NCBI RefSeq assembly: GCF_019263705.2
Contig: NZ_JADQDK010000001.1
Span: forward strand, 1,364,001-1,428,000
DNA: 64,000 nt
Direction of reading: 5' to 3'
From: Pseudonocardia abyssalis
GTDB lineage: Bacteria > Actinomycetota > Actinomycetes > Mycobacteriales > Pseudonocardiaceae
Shown piece after piece: positions 47,820 through 55,359 of this stretch. Both the position numbers and the translations under genes were made by a program. How positions within the stretch are numbered: position 1 is the first letter of the stretch; every line of letters begins with the position of its first letter. The notes beneath the pieces are model-generated. The model saw only the letters and a list, made by a program, of their open reading frames with translations, ran no database searches and was not told the DNA's origin.

Positions 47820-49562
47820 TCAGGCGCCCACGGTGGTGCGCGCGGTCGGGTCGAACCCCGGGGCGACGACCAGCCCGCCGTCGACGCGGCGGCAGGACGC
47901 CACCGCCACGTGGCAGGGGAGGGGGACGGAGCTCGGCAACCGCAGCCCGCCGTCGAGCTCGTAGCGCATGTTGGTGATCTTCCAGGCGGTGGCGGCGGGG
48001 TCGTCGGGTGTCTCGGGCAGCCGGTCGGCGCGGACCACGACCATCGCCTCGGTGATCCCCGGGGGCCACTCGAACGCGAGCGTTCCGGAGGCCGTGGCGG
48101 CGAGGTGCCGCACCGCGGGGATCCCGCCGGGGGGTTCCTCCGGATCGTCGGCCGGGGGAGTGCGCACGGGCCCGGAGACCGCGGAACCGAGCCGGGCGAC
48201 GACCGCGTACTCCGGGATCCGGGCGTCGGGGGTGACGGCACCGTCGACGATGGAGGTCGAGCGCGTGCGTCCCACGACGTGCCAGCGGCCCTCCGGCGTC
48301 AGCCGGGTGACCTTGTACTCGACGTCCTGCGGGCCGCCCGCGGTCCAGCTGACGGTGATCGACCGGTCCCCGGTGCCGCGCTCGGCCCGGACGTCGGTCG
48401 GTCCGGGGGCCTGCTCGTCCGGGGCCGGCGTGTCCACCGCCTCGCGCAGCGGCAGCGTCGCGGGGGCGGCGACGGGTTCGTCCGGCGTGATCCGGCGGGT
48501 GGGCGCGGCGGGCGGCCCGGATGTCGGCAGGTGTGTCGCAGCCGGTCGGTGTGTCGCAGCCGGTCGGTGTGTCGCAGACGGCAGGGGTGTCGCAGCCGGC
48601 AGGGGTGTCGCAGCCGGCAGGTGCGGCGGGGCCGGGGGTGGCGTCGAGGTCGGATACGGCGCGGTCGGCCGGGGGCGCGGTCGGGGCCGGGGGACCGGTG
48701 CGTGCGCGGCGGCGCGCAGCGCGTCGAGGAAGGCCGAGCAGCTCGGGAAGCGGTGGTCCGGATGCTTGGCCGCGGCCCGCGCGACGGCGGCGTCGACCGC
48801 GACCGGCAGGTCGGGGCGCAGTCGGCTCGGCCGGGGCGGGTCGGCCGCGAGGTGGGCGTAGACGACGGCGGCCATCTCCGGGCGCGGGTAGGGCACCTCC
48901 CCGGTGAGGCAGCGGTAGGCCAGGCAGGCCAGCCCGTACTGGTCGGAGCGCCCGTCGACCCAGCGGCCCTCGATCTGCTCCGGGGAGGAGTACTGCGGCG
49001 TTCCCATGTACTGACCCGCGGAGGTGATGTCGCTGCCCGCGGCCGTCGCGCCCTTCGCGATCCCGAAGTCGCAGAGGTACACCTGCCCGCCGCGGGGGCG
49101 CCCGGCGCGCACGAGCAGGACGTTGCCCGGCTTGACGTCGCGGTGTACCAGCCCGGCCTCGTGGACCGCGTCGAGCGCGTCGGCGACCGGCCCGAGCACG
49201 GCGCACAGCCCGTCGATGCCGAGGCGGCCCTCGCGCTGCAGCACGGCGCCGAGGTCCTCCCCGTCGACGAAGCGCATCGACAGGTACAGGACGCCGTCGG
49301 TGTGGCCCGCGTCGTAGATCGGCACGACGTTCGGGTGCTCGAGGCTGGCGGCGATCGCGGCCTCGCGCTCGAACCGGCGCCGGTAGTCGAGGTCGGCGGC
49401 CAGTGCGGGCGGCAGGACCTTGAGGGCGACCGTGCGTCCGAGGCGCAGGTGCGTCGCCCGGTAGACGACGCCCATACCGCCCTCGCCGATGAGCGCGTCG
49501 ATCCGGTGACCGGCCAGAACGTGCCCGACCCATCCCGCGGCTGCGCTCTGCTGTTCCGGCAC
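47820..49562 (-). CDS. Soluble Ser/Thr protein kinase with fibronectin-like C-terminus
   Basis: The 580-aa protein (GTG 49562) has a Hanks-type kinase domain at 16-280: LIGEGGMGVVYRATH, VALKVLPP (ATP Lys), VHRDVKPGNVLL, CDFGIAK and MGTPQYSSPEQ. The usual transmembrane helix is replaced by a Pro/Arg/Thr-rich linker (about 285-390) including 6-residue repeats encoded by an 18-bp minisatellite. The C-terminal 190 residues contain one fibronectin III-like unit (DRSITVSWTAGGPQDVEYKV) and another beta-rich part. It is likely cytosolic or bound to a partner. Confidence 0.9.
   Translation of the reverse strand: MPEQQSAAAGWVGHVLAGHRIDALIGEGGMGVVYRATHLRLGRTVALKVLPPALAADLDYRRRFEREAAIAASLEHPNVVPIYDAGHTDGVLYLSMRFVDGEDLGAVLQREGRLGIDGLCAVLGPVADALDAVHEAGLVHRDVKPGNVLLVRAGRPRGGQVYLCDFGIAKGATAAGSDITSAGQYMGTPQYSSPEQIEGRWVDGRSDQYGLACLAYRCLTGEVPYPRPEMAAVVYAHLAADPPRPSRLRPDLPVAVDAAVARAAAKHPDHRFPSCSAFLDALRAAAHAPVPRPRPRPRPTAPYPTSTPPPAPPHLPAATPLPAATPLPSATHRPAATHRPAATHLPTSGPPAAPTRRITPDEPVAAPATLPLREAVDTPAPDEQAPGPTDVRAERGTGDRSITVSWTAGGPQDVEYKVTRLTPEGRWHVVGRTRSTSIVDGAVTPDARIPEYAVVARLGSAVSGPVRTPPADDPEEPPGGIPAVRHLAATASGTLAFEWPPGITEAMVVVRADRLPETPDDPAATAWKITNMRYELDGGLRLPSSVPLPCHVAVASCRRVDGGLVVAPGFDPTARTTVGA
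48527..48627. repeat. 18-bp minisatellite in the kinase linker
   Basis: About five copies of a unit close to GGTCGGTGTGTCGCAGCC, with variants using GGCAGGGGTGTCGCAGCC. On the coding strand it gives 6-residue repeats of the type LPAATP and RPAATH. All units are multiples of three, so the frame is kept. Confidence 0.85.
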
Positions 49563-49715
49563 CGGTCACAGCCTACGGTCGCGCGGCCGGTCGGGGTGGG
49601 TGGGCCGCCGCGCGCACTCCCACGACCGGTTCTGTCGGCGGGCCGCGCCCCGGTCCGCCGCACGTCCGGCGTCGACGCGGCCGTCGCCGGTCATCGGCCC
49701 CCGCGGACCGCGCAG

Positions 49716-49750
49716 GTGCGGGACCTCCTGCACACGAGGAGGTCCCGCAC
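49716..49750. terminator. Strong hairpin after the peroxiredoxin gene
   Basis: GTGCGGGACCTCCT and its exact complement AGGAGGTCCCGCAC form a perfect 14-bp stem with a 7-base loop. It lies 36 bases after the leftward peroxiredoxin stop and before the kinase gene, so it should end the peroxiredoxin transcript. Confidence 0.85.
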
Positions 49751-49786
49751 CGGGCACCGTCCGGGAGTGCGCCGGGGCGAGCCGGA

Positions 49787-50446
49787 TCAACTGGGCTGGG
49801 GCACGATCCGGATGTAGGGGCGCGGGGACTCCCAGCCGTCGGGCCAGATCGTCCGTGCCTCGTCGTCGGAGACCGAGCCCGCGATGATGACGTCCTCGCC
49901 CTGCTTCCAGTTCGCCGGTGTGGCGACCCGGTGCTTCGCGGTGAGCTGCAGCGAGTCGATCACGCGCAGCACCTCGTCGAAGTTGCGGCCGGTCGTCATC
50001 GGGTAGACGAGGACGAGCTTGATCTTCTTGTCCGGGCCGACGACGAACACGGTGCGCACGGTGGCGTTCTGGGCGGGGGTGCGCTGGGTGGGGTCGCCGC
50101 TGACGTCGTTCGGGAGCATCCCGTAGAGCTTGGACACGACGAAGTCGGAGTCGCCGATCAGCGGGTAGTTCGGGGCGGTGCCCTGGGTCTCGGCGATGTC
50201 GGCGGCCCACTTCTCGTGGTTGTCGAGCGGGTCGACCGAGAGGCCGATGAGCTTGACGCCGCGGCGGTCGAACTCCGCCTTGTTGTTGGCGAGGTAGCCC
50301 AGTTCGGTGGTGCAGACGGGGGTGAAGTCCCGCGGGTGGGAGAACAGGACGGCCCAGGAGTCGCCGATCCACTCGTGGAACCCGATGGTTCCTTCGGTGG
50401 TCTCGGCGGTGAAGTCGGGGGCGGTGTCGCCGATCTGAAGAGCCAT
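49787..50446 (-). CDS. 1-Cys peroxiredoxin (Prx6 type)
   Basis: The 219-aa protein starts at ATG 50446 after AAGGAG. FSHPRDFTPVCTTELG holds the peroxidatic Cys45 with the PxxxTxxC pattern. It has no other cysteine, and the long C-terminal domain (YPMTTGRNFDEVLRVIDSLQ, TPANWKQGEDVII) is that of the Prx6/1-Cys group. It reduces peroxides using an external thiol reductant in the cytosol. It is monocistronic, with a strong hairpin behind it. Confidence 0.93.
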   Translation of the reverse strand: MALQIGDTAPDFTAETTEGTIGFHEWIGDSWAVLFSHPRDFTPVCTTELGYLANNKAEFDRRGVKLIGLSVDPLDNHEKWAADIAETQGTAPNYPLIGDSDFVVSKLYGMLPNDVSGDPTQRTPAQNATVRTVFVVGPDKKIKLVLVYPMTTGRNFDEVLRVIDSLQLTAKHRVATPANWKQGEDVIIAGSVSDDEARTIWPDGWESPRPYIRIVPQPS

Positions 50447-50757
50447 GGACGTGTCTCCTTCGTGTGGTGCGGGGTGTCGTGGTCGTCGACCTGTTCCGGT
50501 GGTCCCCGGGCGCGGCGGGACCACGCGGGTGACGACCGGGACGGGACGGGGCGGTCGCGCTACGCGGCCGGGCGACAGAGCTCGTCGAAATGCGTGATGC
50601 GACGGCTCGGCCAGAAGGCCTCGAGCAGGGTGCGCACCACGTGACGAGTCTGTCCGACGATCATCCCCCCGCGCAATCGGGGTCGTCGGTGATGCAGACG
50701 GCGGTGAAGCCCGCTGCCCGCCCCGGGTCCCGGGGCCCCAAGGCCCCGCGGCGGCGG
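50447..50757. other. Intergenic region upstream of the peroxiredoxin
   Basis: No clear gene. A 34-codon leftward frame (50664-50560, MIVGQTRHVVRTLLEAFWPS then RRITHFDELCRPAA) stands behind a G-rich stretch; nothing identifies it and it may be chance or a remnant. The peroxiredoxin promoter should lie between 50447 and 50560, but no clear motif was found. Confidence 0.4.
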
Positions 50758-51678
50758 TCAAGGGACGGTCGGGGCGGTCCCGGCGCGTGGCGGTGACACC
50801 GACGTCTCGGCCCGGCGCGGGCGTCGGGCCTTCCCGGATCGTGGGAGCGCGAGCAGGATGCCGGCGAGGACGAGCGCGATCCCGGCGACCTGACGGCCGG
50901 TCAGGGCCTCGGCGGCGAGCGCGGTGCCGAGCAGGACGCCGGTGACGGGGTTGAGCAGCCCGACGAGCCCGACGGTGCCCGCGCGCAGGTGGCGCAGGCC
51001 GGTGAACCACGCGGTGAAGGCGAGCGCGGTCGCGACGACGCCGACGTAGGCGAATCCCGCGAGGGCCGGGCCGTCCAGGACGGGCGGCGCGCCCTCGACG
51101 AGCACGGCGACCGGGAGGACGACGACGCCGCCCGCCACGAGCTGCCACGCCGTCGAGTCCAGGACGGGCACCTCGCCGCTCCATCTGCGGGCCAGCACGA
51201 ACCCCACCGAGGACATCAGCATCGCGCCGACCGAGGCGGTCACCCCGCCCGGGCTCACCGCCTCCACCCCGGTGAGGAGCATCGTCACGACTCCGGTGAT
51301 CCCCAGCGCGGCACCGACGGCGGCCGCCGCCGCGGGCCGCTCGGCCAGGACGGCCCACGCGATCAGCATCATCACCACCGACGACGACGCCATGATCACC
51401 GACGCGATGCTCGTGGGCAGCAGTTGTGCGGCGAGGTAGACCAGTGCGAAGAACGCGCTCGTGTTGAGCACGCCCAGCACGACCGAGCGCCGCCACCACA
51501 CCCCGCGCGGCCGGGACCGGCACACCAGGAGCAGCAACAGGCCCGCGGGCAGGGCGCGGATCGCGGCGCCGTAGAGGGGATGGCCGGCCGGCAGGAACTC
51601 GCTCGTCACGTAGTAGGTGCTGCCCCACGCCACCGGCGCGATCGCCGTGACGAGTACCCACCGCCAGGTAGCTTCCAT
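50758..51678 (-). CDS. EamA/DMT-family transporter
   Basis: The 306-aa protein starts at ATG 51678 and has ten hydrophobic helices in two EamA halves: APVAWGSTYYVTSEFLPAGH in the first and AFTAWFTGLRHLRAGTVGLV with GLLNPVTGVLLG in the second. It probably exports a small metabolite such as an amino acid or purine. The divergent MarR gene and two palindromes in the 40-base gap, one across this start codon, show that MarR represses it. The ligand is unknown. Confidence 0.9.
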   Translation of the reverse strand: MEATWRWVLVTAIAPVAWGSTYYVTSEFLPAGHPLYGAAIRALPAGLLLLLVCRSRPRGVWWRRSVVLGVLNTSAFFALVYLAAQLLPTSIASVIMASSSVVMMLIAWAVLAERPAAAAAVGAALGITGVVTMLLTGVEAVSPGGVTASVGAMLMSSVGFVLARRWSGEVPVLDSTAWQLVAGGVVVLPVAVLVEGAPPVLDGPALAGFAYVGVVATALAFTAWFTGLRHLRAGTVGLVGLLNPVTGVLLGTALAAEALTGRQVAGIALVLAGILLALPRSGKARRPRRAETSVSPPRAGTAPTVP

Positions 51679-51708
51679 GGAAGGAACATATACCTTCCCG
51701 GGAAGGTA
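51672..51708. promoter_or_regulatory. MarR operator pair between EamA transporter and marR
   Basis: TACCTTCCCGGGAAGGTA (51691-51708) is a perfect 18-bp palindrome. CTTCCATGGAAG (51672-51683) is a perfect 12-bp palindrome spanning the transporter ATG. Both share the CTTCC/GGAAG arms; the centres are about 22 bases apart (two helical turns). The marR GTG lies 10 bases to the right, so the site also covers its promoter. Confidence 0.8.
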
Positions 51709-51718
51709 AACTAGGGCG

Positions 51719-52216
51719 GTGACCGAGCCCGACCACGTCTCCCGCATCCAGGCCGAGTGGGCGCGCGAGCGCCCCGACCTCGACGTGTCCCCGCAGGGCG
51801 TGATCGGGCGGCTGCACCGCCTGGCCGCCCACCTGACCGACGAGCTGTGCGTGGTCTACCGGCGCCACGGCCTCGCGGAGGGGGAGTTCGACGTCCTCGC
51901 CGCCCTGCGCCGCGCGGGCGAGCCGTTCGAGCGCGCACCCGGTGAGCTCGCCCGGTTCACGATGGTCACGACCGGCGCGATGACCAAGCGGATCGACCGC
52001 CTCGTCGATGCCGGGCTGGTCACGCGCCGACCCGCGACCGGCGACGGCCGCGGTCGGGTCGTCGCCCTCACCGCCGCGGGCCGGGAGCTGATCGACGGCG
52101 CGTTCACCGACCACATGCGCAACGAGCGCCGCCTGCTCGACGCCCTCACGCCCGACGAGGCCGGGCGGCTCGAGGTCCTGCTCACGGGCTGGCTCGCGCG
52201 CGTCGAACCGGGGTGA
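51719..52216 (+). CDS. MarR-family repressor
   Basis: This 165-aa protein starts at GTG 51719. The winged helix reads EGEFDVLAALRRAG, APGELARFTMVTTGAMTKRI and DRLVDAGLVTRRPATGDGRG, typical for MarR. It should dimerise on the palindromes next to its start and repress both itself and the divergent EamA transporter until a small phenolic or drug-like ligand binds. Very short leader (about 10 bases after the operator), perhaps a leaderless mRNA. Confidence 0.92.
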   Translation: MTEPDHVSRIQAEWARERPDLDVSPQGVIGRLHRLAAHLTDELCVVYRRHGLAEGEFDVLAALRRAGEPFERAPGELARFTMVTTGAMTKRIDRLVDAGLVTRRPATGDGRGRVVALTAAGRELIDGAFTDHMRNERRLLDALTPDEAGRLEVLLTGWLARVEPG

Positions 52217-52217
52217 G

Positions 52218-52943
52218 TCACCAGGGGATGGCGCCCGCGTCCTCGAAGTACCCGCCCGTCGGGCCGTCGTCGGGCAGCGTCGCGAGCCGGATCGCGGTCG
52301 CCGCACCCTGCTCCGGTGTGCGGTGGCCGCGGAAGCCGTTGAGGTCGGTCGCGACGAAGCCGGGACAGGCCGCGTTGATCAGGATGCCCGTGTCGGCGAG
52401 CTCCTTCGCGTACTGCACGGTCACGGCGTTGAGGAACGTCTTCGACGGCGAGTAGGCGACGGCGATCGGGCCCGTGTCGCCACCGGGGGTGCTCTGTCGG
52501 GTCAGCGACCCGACGCCGCTGGACATGTTCACGATCCGCGGCGACGGTGACCGGCGCAGCAGCGGCAGCAGCGCGTTGGTGACGCGGATGACGCCGAGGA
52601 CGTTGGTCTCCACGACCCGTCGCACCGTGTCGAGGTCGACCGTGGTGGGCGTCTGCGGCGCACCGCCGGTGATCCCGGCGTTGTTGACCAGCGCGTCGAG
52701 GCGTCCGGCGTACTCCTCGACCAGCGCGGCCGCGGCGGTGACACTCGCGTCGTCGGTGACGTCGAGCGGGACGCCGAACGCGTCGACGCCGGTCGCGACC
52801 AGCTTCGCGACGGCGTCGGTGCGGCGCTGCTCGTCCCGGGCGCCGACCCCGACCCGCCAGCCCAGGGCGCCCAGGCCCGCCGCGATCTCGTACCCGATGC
52901 CCTTGTTCGCGCCGGTGACCAGCGCCGTCCTCTTCTCGGTCAT
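52218..52943 (-). CDS. Short-chain dehydrogenase/reductase
   Basis: The 241-aa protein starts at ATG 52943. It is a classical SDR with ALVTGANKGIGYEIA (NADP motif), LVNNAG, VNMSSGVGS, and catalytic Tyr-Lys in AYSPSKTFLNAVTVQYAKEL. It is of the carbonyl-reductase-like type (TGANKGIG). It converges with marR (stops one base apart) and is divergent from the LysR gene, whose operator lies between them, so that regulator likely controls it. The substrate is unknown. Confidence 0.92.
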   Translation of the reverse strand: MTEKRTALVTGANKGIGYEIAAGLGALGWRVGVGARDEQRRTDAVAKLVATGVDAFGVPLDVTDDASVTAAAALVEEYAGRLDALVNNAGITGGAPQTPTTVDLDTVRRVVETNVLGVIRVTNALLPLLRRSPSPRIVNMSSGVGSLTRQSTPGGDTGPIAVAYSPSKTFLNAVTVQYAKELADTGILINAACPGFVATDLNGFRGHRTPEQGAATAIRLATLPDDGPTGGYFEDAGAIPW

Positions 52944-52998
52944 GGTTCGAGCCTGTCCCGGCACCGGCGGAGCGTCCAAGACCGATCGGGTGCGAGGC

Positions 52999-53015
52999 GA
53001 TACCGGTCGGGTATC
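52999..53015. promoter_or_regulatory. LysR-type operator upstream of SDR/LysR pair
   Basis: GATACC-GGTCG-GGTATC is a 6-bp inverted repeat containing T-N11-A (T53001 to A53013). It lies between the divergent SDR (53 bases) and LysR (27 bases) genes, as expected for a LysR autoregulatory site. Confidence 0.6.
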
Positions 53016-53041
53016 GACGCTGGTCGCGTACCGTGGCGGGC

Positions 53042-53881
53042 GTGGAGACGCGGGAGCTGCGGTACTTCGTCGCCGTCGCGCAGGAGCTGCACTTCGGCCG
53101 CGCCGCCGAGCGGCTCGGGATCGCGCAGCCCCCGCTGTCGCGGGCGATCAGCCGCCTGGAGCGGCGCCTCGGGGCGGTGCTGCTCGAGCGCACCAGTCGC
53201 TCGGTCGCCCTGACCGAGGCCGGGGCGGTGCTGCTGCGGGAGGGCGTCGCCGCACTCGACGCGATCGAGGCGGCCGAGCGCCGCGTGCGCCGCGCCGCGA
53301 CCCCGGAGGCCGGCGTGGTCCTCGTGACGAAGGCGGGTGCGTCCGGTGAGCTGCTGGCGAAGCTCCTGCACGCCTACGCCGCCGAGCCCGCCGCGGTCGC
53401 CGTCGAGGTGCTGCTGTGCGGGATCGGCGAGCAGGGCGCGATCCTGCGCGACGGGCGCGCCGACGTGGCCCTGTTGCACCGGCCGTTCGACACGACGGCC
53501 GGGCTCGACGTCGAGGAGCTGGGCACGGAGGGGCAGGTCGTGGCGCTGCCGGGCGGGCACCCCCTGACGGGGCGCACCGACGTGACGATGGCCGAGGCCA
53601 CCGCGCTGCCGGGCCTGCCGATGCCGCGGTGGCCGGGTGCGGGGGGTCGCTACCCGGACGGTCCGGGCCCGGAGGTGCACGACCACACGCAGCTGATGCA
53701 GCTGGTCGCGCTGGGCCGTACCGCGGTGGTCCTGCCCGACTCGTGCCGGGCCCAGCTGCGCGAGGACCTCGTGGCCGTCCCGGTCGTGGACGCGCCGCCG
53801 GTCACGACGGTGATCGCGTGGCCCCCGCACAGCCGCTCGCGGGCGGTCGCGGACCTGGTCCGGACCGCGACGAGGCTGTAG
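53042..53881 (+). CDS. LysR-family regulator
   Basis: The 279-aa protein starts at GTG 53042 (VETRELRYFVAVAQELHFGR is the usual beginning; a GTG at 53033 adds three residues). HTH: AAERLGIAQPPLSRAISRLE. The effector half has ILRDGRADVALLHRPFDTTA and ALGRTAVVLPDS. It is divergent from the SDR gene with a LysR-type inverted repeat between them, so the SDR is the probable target. Confidence 0.9.
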   Translation: METRELRYFVAVAQELHFGRAAERLGIAQPPLSRAISRLERRLGAVLLERTSRSVALTEAGAVLLREGVAALDAIEAAERRVRRAATPEAGVVLVTKAGASGELLAKLLHAYAAEPAAVAVEVLLCGIGEQGAILRDGRADVALLHRPFDTTAGLDVEELGTEGQVVALPGGHPLTGRTDVTMAEATALPGLPMPRWPGAGGRYPDGPGPEVHDHTQLMQLVALGRTAVVLPDSCRAQLREDLVAVPVVDAPPVTTVIAWPPHSRSRAVADLVRTATRL

Positions 53882-53897
53882 CGAACTCCCACGGGGG

Positions 53898-53953
53898 AGA
53901 GCAGTGCTCTTGTTTCGGAAGCTCAGGCGTGCCATTGTGCGAGAGCACTGCTC
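53898..53953. promoter_or_regulatory. Two copies of an AGAGCA-N-TGCTCT palindrome
   Basis: AGAGCAGTGCTCT (53898-53910) is a perfect 13-base palindrome around one centre base. AGAGCACTGCTC (53942-53953) repeats it 44 bases on with the last base changed. Such sites are bound by TetR-family repressors, but no tetR gene is nearby. They lie 30-90 bases upstream of the small membrane protein gene. Confidence 0.6.
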
Positions 53954-53985
53954 CGTATTCGCGTCAACGCTCTCGGGAGATCGCC

Positions 53986-54333
53986 ATGCGCACCTCGCTC
54001 ACCCGTACCGCCCCCCGCTGGGTCGTCGCCGCGGCCTGGGCCGTCCCGGTCCTGGTCCTGGGCCAGTTCGCGATGCTGGCCGTCGTCCCGGTCGTCGGGC
54101 TGCTGGTCGCGTCCCTGCGCGACGCCCGCCTCCGGGCGCTGCGCGGGTGGGTCGCCGCGCTCGCCGCGGCCTACGCCGTCCCGTTGGTCCTCTGGGCGGT
54201 CGGGCCCGACCGCGCTCCGAGCCTGTCGAAGGACATGGACCCGGCCCTCGCGGGGCTGATCGTCGCGGCGGCGGCCGCCGTGATCGTCGCCCTGCACGTC
54301 CGCCGCGCGTGCCCGGTCGTCGGCGCCGCGTGA
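53986..54333 (+). CDS. Small membrane protein, hypothetical
   Basis: The 115-aa protein from ATG 53986 has three or four hydrophobic helices (WVVAAAWAVPVLVLGQFAML, VVGLLVASL, WVAALAAAYAVPLVLWAVG and GLIVAAAAAVIVALHV). Charged linkers (RDARLRALRG, DRAPSLSKDMD) stand between them. No family was recognised. It sits behind a pair of TetR-like palindromes, so it is probably inducible, perhaps part of a drug- or stress-response unit with a distant regulator. It converges with mysD, seven bases away. Confidence 0.7.
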   Translation: MRTSLTRTAPRWVVAAAWAVPVLVLGQFAMLAVVPVVGLLVASLRDARLRALRGWVAALAAAYAVPLVLWAVGPDRAPSLSKDMDPALAGLIVAAAAAVIVALHVRRACPVVGAA

Positions 54334-54340
54334 GAGCCGG

Positions 54341-55357
54341 TCAGCGCGGGCCTGCCAGCGCCTGCGCGACGCCCATGGCGAACAGCTCGGGCAGCGCGAT
54401 GCCCGCGGCCCGGGCCATCACGGTGACCACGCTCGTCGAGGCGTAGGAGCAGTACGGCCCGGCCTCCAGGAACCACGGCCGCCCGTCCGGGTCGACGCGG
54501 AAGTCGAACAGGCCGTAGTGCCGGCAGCCCAGTGCGGCGAAGCAACGCCGGGCCGCGTCGTGGACCGCCGAGGTGACCGGGTCGCCCGGGTCGACGATCC
54601 AGGACCGGGTGGGGTCCTTGGCCACCAGGTACAGATCGCCGTCGGCGTCGCGGCCCAGCTTGTCGGCGCGGGTGCGCACGCGGTCCAGGGCGTACTCCTC
54701 CAGCGGCAGGCAGCGCAGCTCCCCGTCGCTGACGACGATCCCGCACCGCACCTCGCGGCCCAGCTCGACGTAGGACTCCACGAGCACCTCGGACGAGTGC
54801 GCGAACGCCCCGGCCAGCGCGTCGTCGAACCGGGCCACGTCGGTCACGAGCGCGACCCCGTCGGAGTTGTCGGCGTCCACCGGTTTGACGACGGCCGGGA
54901 CGGCGACGGTCGGGCGGTCCCCGGGGCGCAGCAGCTCCCCCGTGGGCACCGCGACCCCGGCCGCCGCCACCACCGCCTTCGCCCGTCCCTTGTGCGCCGC
55001 CAGCGCCATCACCTCGGCGGTGTTGCCGAGGTACGGGATGCGCAGCACGTCGAACAGGGCGCGGTAGGACGTCATGCCGGGTCGGCAGAACATCTGCGGC
55101 AGCACCAGGTCGACGTCCAGCGCGGCGAGGTACGCCACGGCCCCGCCCGGCGTCATCGGGACGGCCGCGGCGATCGAGGTGCGCTCCAGGTCGGACGGGA
55201 ACCGCCACCGCCCGTCGGGTCCGACGTGGGCGACGGAGTGCCGGTAGCGCCGCGGGTCGGTCACGGCGTGCAGGGCGTCGCGCGCGTAGAGGCACGACAG
55301 GTCGCAGAACGCGTCGTCGACGGCCGAGCCCACCAGGTGCAGGACATGGACCGGCAC
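54341..55357 (-). CDS. mysD: D-Ala-D-Ala-ligase-like ATP-grasp enzyme of mycosporine synthesis
   Basis: The 338-aa protein starts at GTG 55357. ATP-grasp features: AHKGRAKAVVAAAGVAVPTG, AVVKPVDADNSDGVALV (Lys and glycine loop), VLVESYVELGREVRCGIVVS and YGLFDFRVDPDGRPWFLEAG (metal-binding end). In the actinobacterial mycosporine clusters (Actinosynnema, Pseudonocardia) MysD condenses a second amino acid, such as Ser or Ala, onto mycosporine-glycine. It is the last gene of the HAD-mysA-B-C-D operon. Confidence 0.88.
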   Translation of the reverse strand: MPVHVLHLVGSAVDDAFCDLSCLYARDALHAVTDPRRYRHSVAHVGPDGRWRFPSDLERTSIAAAVPMTPGGAVAYLAALDVDLVLPQMFCRPGMTSYRALFDVLRIPYLGNTAEVMALAAHKGRAKAVVAAAGVAVPTGELLRPGDRPTVAVPAVVKPVDADNSDGVALVTDVARFDDALAGAFAHSSEVLVESYVELGREVRCGIVVSDGELRCLPLEEYALDRVRTRADKLGRDADGDLYLVAKDPTRSWIVDPGDPVTSAVHDAARRCFAALGCRHYGLFDFRVDPDGRPWFLEAGPYCSYASTSVVTVMARAAGIALPELFAMGVAQALAGPR

Positions 55358-55359
55358 GC

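Noticed and set aside
50560..50664. 34-codon leftward frame upstream of the peroxiredoxin
   Set aside because: Start has only a G-rich stretch before it and the sequence matches nothing known; could be chance in GC-rich DNA. Mentioned under the intergenic region.
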